DNA from: Siphonodentalium dalli | Lineage: Eukaryota; Mollusca; Scaphopoda; Gadilida; Siphonodentaliidae | Assembly (NCBI GenBank): GCA_032622095.1 | Contig: CP136061.1 | Location: forward strand, 66,713,127-66,777,126 | DNA length: 64,000 nt | Direction: 5' to 3' | In this document: piece by piece, positions 48,401 to 60,400 of the stretch | How the letters are laid out: every line of letters begins with the position of its first letter | How positions within the stretch are numbered: the first letter of the stretch is position 1 | Program-made: the position numbers and the translations under genes | Notes under the pieces: generated by a model | Database searches by the model: none | Seen by the model: only the letters and a program-made list of their open reading frames with translations | Told to the model about the DNA's origin: nothing

Positions 48401-51400
48401 GTTTGACCTAAATCGGTCAAATGGTCGAGTAATGTTTTAGGCCCATTTAATGTCCCCTTGAACTGTGTGTCGGAAGCGGGTTCTTGTGTATGACAAGTAA
48501 CCGTCTATTCGATATAGCCTATACCAGATAATATAAGCCGTTATATGAAGTGTATCTGACTGAATGGGGATAAAATAGTATTTCTTGGCCACGAATTAGT
48601 ATTTCGTGTCGACGAAATAAAAACAAAATTCACATGTCCTAAACCAGCCACCGTAATTATGCGCGTATTTGCGCGATGATATGTTGTGAACAATTAAACC
48701 ACTGATGACACACATTTATGTTGACAGGTGGTTGCTACGGGTCGCATGGACAATACACTGTTGAAAAAGATACTGAATTGAGAGCCAACTTGATGAAAGG
48801 ATATTCAATAGGTAGCCGACCAAATGAAAGTGTCGAAGTCTGGGTGGATTTCTACCTGTTATCTATCAACGGATTGGTAAGCGTACATGTATAATATGCA
48901 CACACCTACATCCGCGGAATAACGGATTGGTAAGCGTACATGTATAATATGCACACACCTATAACCGCGGAGTAACGGATTGGTGTAAGCGTACATGTAT
49001 ACACATCTGCATGTACATCCGCGGAGTAACGGATTGGTAAGCGTGCATGTACAATATGCACACAACTAACACCTCGGACTAACATATCTGGAGGATAACG
49101 AGTACATACATAACAGTGGAGAAAGTAAAGCAACAGAAAATTCGGAATCGATGATGAAATTTACGTATGAAATTATGCCCTGGTCACACTTCGTAGAATT
49201 ACTTTCCGAGGTGGCTGGGTACGATGCCTAATGCAGGTAAAATCGTAAAGGAGACCGCTCTTAAAAAAACTTTTTTCATTGTTATATGCCAAAAAAAAAT
49301 TGTTGAATTAAAAAACGAAGATGTTCAATTTGCAACGAATACACCAGGATTAGTAACATTCTTTTCTATCAATAGTTTCAATACCGAATGAACTTGCATT
49401 CCAACTCAAGAGACCACAAAACTACAAACGTTGGGTGCACGCGTATGTTAGCGACTGAAATGTCACAGTAATTTTCCAAAGGGCACAATACATGGATAAT
49501 GCCAACGTGATTCTCAAACAGTTCCTGCAGGTCACGCTGTTTACTTCCAGTGTACATGCTAGCGAGATATAGGGATGTAAACAAATCCTATATACCCTGT
49601 TCCTTACCATTTCACATCCGGCCGCTCCCATACTTCAGCCCAGAACCACAAATCACAGTCTTAATTTTTATTCCGATTTTAGTTATTTCTTTTCTCAACT
49701 GTATGGGTTAAATTTTAGATATATTTTTAAATGTGTCACCATAGAAAATATATCACAGGATCATGGGCATATTAAATTCTAGGTAATAATATTAATTTAT
49801 AACAGAATTTCAAATTTTAATACTGATTTTCTCCTATCCCTTATTCATTAAGTACATTTTCGGTATATCTTCTCTGAGTTCATCGAAAGTATTGGTCTGC
49901 TTGAAATCGCATTAATGTATGGCGAGTCCACATGCAAAAAAGAATACGATCAACCGTTATATTCAATTCATGATAATGTTGTGGCGGTGAGATGTTGACT
50001 GTATTCGCCAGATAACCCCACCCCCCCCCCCCCCACGATTAATAACCGAAACAATATCAATATGTTCTTCCCTGTAACAATTGTTCTTTGGCAAAAAGTA
50101 GGAACCTTTAATTAGATTGACATTTATCTTTCGTCAAAAAGCCACATTGCACTGAGAGGCCTATGTAGAAAACTGAAAGGCGGTTTGGCAATGTGTCTAT
50201 ATATGATTTGGCTGCCCAATAACACATAAGAGAATACCTACAGTTTTTGTTTGAATACCGAAACATCTCACGAGTGTCTGCTGATCAGCTGATCGGTGTA
50301 AGAAATCTTTGTCAACCAGGTGTTGTTTTCCGTGTACTGTTCAATTTGTTGTGCTATTAAAATTGACAATGCCGCACAATTTAGTTTTAAGCATTAATAA
50401 GACGCATATAATAAAAATAACACCTACAGTTTCTGTTTGAATGCCTGAAACATCTCATTCGTGTCTGGAAAGAAATGTCGAATTTTCACTCTAAGCATGC
50501 AGGCGCTCGGGAAAATTCAATATTTCTTTCTTTCCACTCGTGAGATATTTCGGTGTTCAAATATAAACTGTAGGTATACTAGTACTCTATTTATTATACA
50601 TGTATGCGCCTTATTAATGCTCAAAGTTACTAAATTATCTCCTACGTTATTAAATTATTAAATCTACTTAATTAAAGAGCGCGTGTCAGTGTTTACAAAC
50701 ATGTCCGGTGTGTATACTGGTCGTATTGATTCGCGCTCGCGTAAACCGCCTGCAAGCCACGGTGAAATAACGAAAGCTACAGTGAAATAACGAATGCTAC
50801 AGTGAAATAACGCAATCGTATTACACTGTGGCTTATAAGAGATACATACGACGATCTAGTTTCGGTTATTTATTAGGCAATCATATAATAAGTAGTGTCC
50901 TCTCGAGTTTGGTGTCTTATAATACTCAAACTCAGTTTGGCTGTGGGGTGGTTTGGGGTATCACGATCACTGTTAAGAACTATATTGATTGCAAATTATT
51001 TCTGTTTCTTATTTTCAGCACGCACGTAAGGTGCACGTTGACGCTTACATAAATCAACATATCTTTCGTTTCCATAGGACACCAAAGCATCAGCATTATC
51101 CGCAAGTGGATACTTTGATCTGGTAAGTTTTAATTTTATTTCGATAGTCATCATGGTCGCAATCCAATAGCAAACAACAACGACAACAACATACGAACTA
51201 GTATTACAATTTAATGTAATATTATTCAGCAAATATAAACTGATATTATTAAGTCATAGCGTGTAATATAATATGATCGCACGTGACACGTAGTGGAGCA
51301 ACCACACAAATACATCAAACTATCACAACAATTTCCATCTATATACGTAGTGTCCAACTGTTGCTGTGTCAGTCATGGGATTTCAAAATTTGAATACTTT

Positions 51401-54400
51401 CACCCTGCCACCACGTATCTCGTTAAAACAACTCATACACATCCATGCCAAACTAAAGCTAGCAACTTCCCACGTGTATATAATGACAAATATAAATGTT
51501 TACATTGGTGCTATATCCCAAAATATCACTGGGGAAATCTTTCGCGCGAACAGTTTCATGCGCTAGCTAGATATAGCTCTTGTCAATAGAAAACATCTCT
51601 CGTTTGAATCTAGTCTGTATTGTTCTAGAAAATGGTCTTTAGAGAAGTCTCTTAATTACATTTAAGTGTATATATTGTGGAAGGCAGCTGAATTAGCTCA
51701 TTGTATGGTCAAAAATTCAAACTGATAGTCAAAATGACATTTGAAAACATGATGAAGAATATAATCTTATATGCACTCACTAGTTTTAAAAGAAGAACAA
51801 ACAAAAAAGGAACAATGAAAACCAAACAAACAAACACGTTTGTAGGGAGGGATCCCATATTTATTGTGTGCATATTGTATATAAAATGGCCTTTGGCTAT
51901 TTTGTATATATAATTGCGTTTAGTAGAGTGATGTGAAATCGGTGTTTCCGGTAAAGACCAAATGTGTCTGGATTCTGGCCCACAAAACCAACTAACGTAA
52001 ATGACGTCATGGACCATGTCATGACGTCTTCGCTGGTTTTCGGTCAGCTAACCAACGAAAATGGTCAAAATGAAACTAATTCATAAGCCTACATAACATA
52101 GGAATTGTTCAGAAAAACTGAAGTTGCTAATTTCATAACCATCCCACTTGGTCCACTTCCGATTCCGTGATTTCACAATTTGATATTATTGTTCCCACAA
52201 GGCTTGGCAAAAGCGGAGCGGAAGTCACGTGATTTTTAACCCATTTTTCTTGTCCGGATTTTCATCGCGTCGAAATTCTGTTTCATGGTATTGTAAAAAT
52301 TAATGACGTCATTCACGCCTAAACATGATAAGCAACAACGCGCATGCGGCGCGTTGTGGTTGCTATGAAGTAGGGCCCTGCGAATCGAGGGTTTTCATTT
52401 AAAATCGAATCTCGAATCCAATCGGGTAAGAGTTTCGAAATCGTATCGAATCTCGAATCGAATCGTTATATCGAGTGTACCAAGAGTGAAGAGTCTGCAC
52501 TTTTCGAGAAACTCTTAAATTGGTAGAAAGTTATATTACCTATATAACGATACAAATGCGTCAGCTGTGCAATACGCATGCATCCAATTTTCCTCATAAA
52601 TACTTATGGGTGAAAATCATTGAATGTGATGAGTGTTGGATGACCGTTTATAATATGCTTTTGACGGCAACCTTCGACGATCTCCGTGTTGTACTGTTGT
52701 ACTGAAATCCGCCATTTAAATTGTGCATCCTGAACTCCTTGACCTACATATATGTAATGGGGTCTTGTGAGGTTTGCCGAATGAGTTTGGCTGTAATTGC
52801 ATTGTGACATTCAACTCCTGGACTCCCGGATTCATGTTGAGTTTACGTCAATCTTACTGAGATTATAATGAATGGGTGGTCCATTAATATATCATTTGCG
52901 ACAGTGTTGTCTGTATGTGGATCCATTCGCTAGTATCGCAAAGTTACTTAGCACAAGAGTAATGGTGTAATTACTCTGTAGTCTATATAAACCACGTGAA
53001 TACAGTCAAAGCACATGAGAGAACAGATTCGATAAAACTCGAATCAGGGCAGCCGATTTCGAATCGAATCAATCAAATGAGAGATTCCGAATCGCATCGA
53101 ATCGATCGCAGGGCCCTAATATTAAGCTATATATAACTTTTGACTCTGATAAAATGTGATAGTCAGGTCTACAATAAAAACACTCTGGTAAAAGCCCGGT
53201 AAAGTATGGCTTATAGACTGGTTTAAGTCATGATTTTCTAGTCATTTTGGGTCATACTAATAGCCGACCGCACCTGGCCGCACCCGCCCGCACCGGACCG
53301 CAGCCGACCGCACCTCGCCCACGGGTCCGAGCGAGATGGGGCATACACTATCGAGCAGAATAGACATGCATGTACCAAAGTTACAATCCCCACTCGAGTG
53401 GAAACGGCACTGTTAACCCCTGATGTGAGATGAGGCATGCATTATTGTGCAGAAGTGACCTGTATATACCAAAGTTCCAGTCCCTAAGTCGATAGCTCGA
53501 GCGTAAACGGCATTGCTAACCCATAACTTGCGGCCGGTTCCGCCAAATCCAAAAAAGGCACCGACCGCACCGACCCTGTCTGCTTGACCACGAAAATGAA
53601 CATATCATGAGCGATCGCAAATGGATGCAGAAGGGTGTCCCCTGCATGATATGATGTTCCTGTCCGTGGTCAGTCAGACAGGAGAGGTGCGGTCGGTGGC
53701 ATTTTGGATTTTGCGTACTCGACCGAACCGGCCGCAAGTCTGAGGTTAACAGTGCCGTTTCCGTTCAAGGTGGTGACTTGGGGTTGGAACTTTGGTACAT
53801 TAAGTTCCATTTTGCATGATAATGCATGCCCCATCTCGATCGGTCCCCTGGTGGCGGTGCGGTCGGCTAGTTAATTTATTCACTTCCGTTAAGCTAGCGA
53901 CTTGCCCGACCGCATGTGGATGCAGGGGGTATTCCCCGCATGGTATGATGTTTATTTTCGTGGTCAGGCAGAGCCGGTGCTGTAGGTGCTTTTTTGGATT
54001 TTGAGACCTGACGGAACCGGCCGCAAGTTAGGGGGTAACAGTGTCGTTTCCGTTCAATCTATCGTCTTGGGGATTGGAACTTTGGTACATAGAGGTATAT
54101 TCTGCACGACAGTGTATGCCCCATCTCGCTCGTACCCCAGGAGGAGTTGCGGTCGGCGGGTGTTATTTCCGGTGTTTTTGTGTACATTCATGGTAAATTC
54201 GGCAGCAGGGTATGGGTTAATTTAATGATTTCCGTTACAGCTAGCGACTTGCCCGATCACCCACGGATGCAGGGGTTATTCGCTGCATGATATGATGTCC
54301 ATTTTCGTAGTCAAGCAGCCAGGGTCGGTGCGGTTGGTGCCTTTTGGGATTTTGCGAACTGACGAAACCGGCCGCAAGTTGAAGCCATCGATTTGGGGAT

Positions 54401-57400
54401 TGGAACTTTGTTACATAGAGATATATTCTGCACGACAGTGTATGCTCCATCTCGCTCGTAGCCATGGAGGAGGTGCGGTCGGCGGATGTTATTTTCGGCG
54501 TTTTTACATTCATAGCGAATTCGGCAGCAGCGTATGGGTTAATTTATTCACTTCCGCTGTAGCTAGGGACTTTCGCTATCGCCCAAGGATGCAAAAGGGT
54601 ATTTACTGCATGATATGATGTCCATTTCCGTGCACAGGCAGCCAGGAGAGGTGCGGTCCGTGGCTTTTTGATTTTGCGTACCTGACGGAACCGGCCGCAA
54701 GTTTGTAGTTAACAGTGCCGTTTCCGCTCAAGGTATCGAATTGGGGGTTGGAACGTCGGTACATTAAGGTCCATTCTGCATTATAATCCATGCCCCATCT
54801 CGCTCGGTCCCCTGGTGGGACGCGTTTATTCTGTAAATTTTATGTACATATGCTAAATAATGTAGTCTAAATGTTATTACTTGATTCAGTAGACAATACA
54901 CTTGATTGATTTATTTATTGAAACAGAATTGTCGGAAAAGTTATATTGTGCGTTATCTGAACATGCATGAACCTACTAAAAAACCTTCACGAATTGCTTT
55001 CTCTTCGTTTTAATCATCAAAATTATGTGGTACAATAAATATCTGTTAGAGATTGATGATTTCATAGTTTAACTCTTTCTTTACTAAATATGCATTGACG
55101 GGTAGTTCCCTAAGAAGATATTCAGATAATGCGTTCATAGGCTTCATGTTGAACTTGTCTGAACATTTGCCACCAATCAATTATTATCCTTCTGCTGTAG
55201 TATCTGTTTATGTCTCGTCTGCTTATATTTTGAACTTCCCAACAGATAAACAATGATCGTCTGTTAGTTTGTCAAACATTTTGACTAGTAATTAAAACTA
55301 TCCGTACGTCTGCATATCTTCTATCTGGCACTACATCTATTCACCCGTTTACCGTTTTCAGTGATGAGAATAAAATTTTTATAAATGTTTTGTGTACAGC
55401 TATTCTGTTATTTATTGTATTGACCGTTAGTACGGATCGGAAGCATATGGCACTGAAACAATAGGCAATCAAACTGGAAGCTCTAATTACGAAGTATATA
55501 TTTGATAGCATGAATTGTGGCCATCAAACAACCAACACTGTTCTATATAGTAATTTTTCATGTTGAAACTTGAATTGGGATAATTACACTAAGGCGAACA
55601 GTGTATATCCATACGTAGTTATCCACAATGATCTGGATTAGTCCATCAAGTCCCATCGGAAACAACATGTGCCAATAAAGTGACAATGAACAAACTCTAT
55701 TTCAGCAAGTAGAATGGTAGAAATAGCTTCCAGTTGCAAAGAAGACCACTTCTTGAAGCTAAGATCATCATATGATATACTGCCACCGGCGTGCGAAAAC
55801 TTATGAATATGTGTAATTGTGGTCGGTTGGGTCATTGAGCGTTGCAGTTTGGTCACAGCAATGCACACGACATCGCTATAAAATCGAATTCATTTCTAAT
55901 TATACTGTGATTGATATCAAACTGATATCAACAGTTTGGCCAATAATAAGTGTGTTATGCAATTGTGGTGTTTATACAGCGATAATTTAGGCAAATGAAG
56001 ATTATTCCTTAAGCTCATTTGATAATAATTAACAAATATGGGATCACTTACATGTATACTTATTATAAATGGTGAGTTGGCATAATTATAATGAATTGGG
56101 TTATGTTTTAGTCATAATTAGACCAGACCAAGAGCAGGCATGTTATCCTAGTTCAGTTCAACATTATGCAGTAGTTATTGCATATGACTTGGTAGCGATG
56201 TTTAGACGTATTTTTGTTCAGAAACCCATAGCCAATGTCTCAATGTTATACATTTGGAGTATTTTGGTACATGGCTCTATTGTGTAAAGGCTATGAATCG
56301 ACTCAAATGCTTCCATCTATGTTTTCTTTTTAATTTCAGTTCTGGAGTGACGGCCGGTTAGAATGGGACCCAGAAGACTACAATGGTATAGATGAAGTGT
56401 TCTTCACTGAGAAAGAATTATGGCGACCAACATTGTCTATTGTCAACGAGTACGTTATTCTAGTTTTTTCAGTCGGCTTCGATTTCGGGTACATATACAT
56501 GGGCGTGGCGACAGGGAGTCATAACATCCACAAAATATTCAACCGTCGGAAATTATTGAAATTTATGAATATTTACATAGCCTGTGAGTTAAACTAAATA
56601 ATGTGCAGTGATTGTTCAACTAGGTCACGTGTTTCATATCACAATAAAACATACCATGACACGAACGTACGTCACATCTTGTTTACAAAGATGACTAAAA
56701 GCAGAGATAGAATAACTGATTAAGATGTATTGGTAAAGTATACGAGAAATGCATAGCCAAACATCTACTCAAATTTCTTACCAAAAATAGTTTACTGTGC
56801 AAAGACCAAGCTGGATTCCTCCCCGGGCAGTCAACATCACACCAATTATGCGAAATTTATCACGAAATTAGTAAAAGTTTGGACGAAGGCCAGGATGTCA
56901 GAGTCTTATTCTTCGATATAAGCAAAGCATTTGACAAAGTGTGGCACCGTGGTTTAGTTTATAAATTAAAAAGAATGGGTATCACAGGTAATCTCCTCAG
57001 ATGGATTGAATCATATCTAACAAACCGCGAGCAAAGAGTAGTTTTAGGCTCAGAATCCTCTTCTTGTGGGGGGGGGGGGGGGTAAAGCTGGTGTGCCCCA
57101 AGGATCCGTCCTTGTGCCGATTTTATTTTTAACCTACATTAATGACATTGTTATAGGAATTAAAAGTGACATTAGACTATTTGCTGACGATACGTCAATA
57201 TTTGTGCCTATTAAAGACCCGATACAAAGTGCTAAAATAATGCAAAACGATATAAATACACTGGAAGCATGGTCGAAGAGATGGCTAGTAAAATTCAATG
57301 CCAGTAAATCAGAAGCTATGTGCATATCACGTAAACAAAACCCTTTGAATCACCCACACTTATATATGAACAATGTCCCATTAAACACAGTATCAAACCA

Positions 57401-60400
57401 CAAACACTTTGGTGTCGTTTTTGAAAACAATAGCTCATGGAAGGCCCATACTGCGTCTATAGCTAAACTTGCATGGTATCGAATATCTATGTTACAAAAA
57501 CAAAAATACGTTCTTAATAGAGAAACCCTAGAAAAATGTTATTTCACTCTTGCAAGACCTATCATAGAATACGCAAACGTTATCTGGGACAATTGCACTT
57601 TAGCAGAATCTAACAAGTTGGAAGATATACAACTAGAAGCTGCGTGTATCGTAACAGGATGTACCAGATCCACGAGTAATAATAACCTTATAATTGAAGC
57701 AGGTTGGGAGACTCTAAAAAAGAGACGTGAAAATTCGAAACTTTTTTATATCACAAATGATTTATAACTCGGCCCCGGAGTACCAACAAAACTTAGTGCC
57801 CCACTTGTATCCGAAGTATCGAAAATTAATACCCGTAACTCATAAAACTTTCCGCTGCTCCAATTTAACGCCAATTCACACGACCGGTCATTCATATTAA
57901 ATACAGCAGCCCTCTGGAATTCACTGCCGATGAGCACACGCGACATAGTGAATTACGACGATAAACAATAAACACTAGTCATAAAAAGAAAAAACTCACG
58001 CTTCAAATATTGTTACACAAGAAAAGCACAAGTAATCCACACACGTCTTAGAAACTATTGTAGTGATCTAAACGCGCACACATACTAACATTATATCTCT
58101 GTCACTGATCGCTGTGTTTGTGGCCAAATAGAAGATAGCTACCACTACATATTTCAATGTCGGCGTTACCGTTCACATAGGCAAATTCTTCTTGAAAAGA
58201 TCCCAGACGCAATAGTTCCCTCAGTTTATATTTTCCTCAATGGCGACGATACAATGAGTCAACAAACGAATCTAACTATTTTTGAAGAATTCCAAACATT
58301 TATTATTTACATGCACACAACGATTTTAGTTGCATAATTATAAATCGGTCAGCAGCATCTTAGAGCATCATACCTAACATGTAATAAAACGAAAAATCCG
58401 TTCCATTCTACTCCCTCCACCATCCCCTCCATCTTTGTCTTCTTATCTTAAATTATCCTCCTATTCTCTATACCCAAAAAATCCCAGGACCCATGTAATA
58501 TCCGAATTATCTATCTACTGTCCGGTCCCGACACTAACGTCAAATTCTATGATGATTTATTAAAATATTATACAGGGGACCTTGATGATACATGGGGAGA
58601 ACGACACCCGAAAAGCCATGTGCTTACTGTCGTTCTCCCTTTCTACCAGATATATCACATATTACCATATCCATTATATCATTTCCTTGTGTATTCCCTT
58701 GTTAAATGTATATTATGTAAGTATTATATATTTGGTGGATAAATAAACAATGCTTAAACCAAAATCAGTTCAAGGAGTCTGGGATAAAAATCGCGACAGA
58801 CATATATACAGACATATGCTGCTCTTTGATATATATTATATTTATATAGTGTGAACCGCGAACAAGGTACCCAACAACCACAACACTATATCCTTCAATA
58901 AAACACACTTAAACTACTTTCATTTCTCAAATACACCAACATATGGTTAGTGCACCGACAACTGTACATCGAATCTTGAGCTGGGGACTGGTTATTATAC
59001 GGATTCATATAGAACGCAATTTATTTATTTGAACAGAAATGTTTTACAGGGTGCGTCTTCTGAATATCCTACATAATGAAAAAGTGCCGATAAAACGTCA
59101 TTACGACGGCGACTGTTAGAGGATCCACCGCAGGTCACTAATACAGATGCTGTTATGATGACTCAACATAGCAGTGGAGTTTATAGAAACTAATAAGAAA
59201 AACGTTATATAAATATAAGATATTAATGTAGTTTTGAGTGTGATTTATTTAGGTGTTTGTCGCTGTGGCCCTTGGAGCACATTTAGTGTGAACCGCGAAC
59301 AATGTGACCAACAACCACAACGCTATATCCTTCAATAAAACTCTCTCAAACTACTTTCATTTCTTAAAATACAGCTATACATGGTTAGTGAATCCACAAC
59401 TATACATCGACTCTTGAGCTGGGTGCGGGTTATTATGTGGATTCACATCGAACGCATGTTTTTTTATTTGATCAATAATGTTTTTATTATGTGGATTCAT
59501 ATCGAACGCATGTTGTTTTATTTGATCAATAATGTTTTACAGGGTGAATCGACTGAATATCATAGATAATACGAACGCGCCGATAATATGTGATTCTGAT
59601 GGCGATTGCTTATGGGATCCACCACAGGTCACTACTACCTCGTGCGACCTTGATGTGACATTTTACCCATGTGATCGACAGACATGTTCAATTGACATCA
59701 TCACATGGCAATACAGGATGTACGAAGTCGACTTAATTCCAAGTGATTATGGAACTCACCTGACATACTTCTCAGAAAATGTTGAATGGCACATCTTAAA
59801 CCATAAACTGATAAAAGAAAATGAAGAAAAGAAAGGAAAAGAATATGCCCAACTCAAAGCAGTATTCACAATGCAAAGGAGACCTACGTATAATATTTTC
59901 AGTGTTGTCATCCCGACCGTTGTCATGGCGTTCATGAGCCCATTTGTGTTTCTACTGCCAGCTGATTCTGGTGAGAAGATTGGATACATCATCACCATGC
60001 TTCTTGCATACGCAGTTCTGTTAACTTTGGTGCAAGATCAACTACCTTCTGCGGCGAAAAGCCCATCCATTATGAGTGAGTCCATACTTGCTAAATTACA
60101 TGTATACATATCGCAATTTCTAGTATCAGATATTTGAGACCAGACACGTTTTATGTGCGTTGAGATTGCTTTACCCCGCTTTCCGTCAACCGATTGACAA
60201 GCAAAAATAACGGGAACTTTAAAAAACAACAACCGTGAATGTGTTTATAGATCCAAAACATGAATGTTTGATTTAAAAAAATCAAGGATTCGAGCATAAA
60301 TATAACAATCACCGTGTTAAAGAAAGCTTTGGATCTTGAATAGTATAGGCATACCATGCATTGCGCAAGTGTGCAATGCTTTTGTCGGATAACAAAACAG

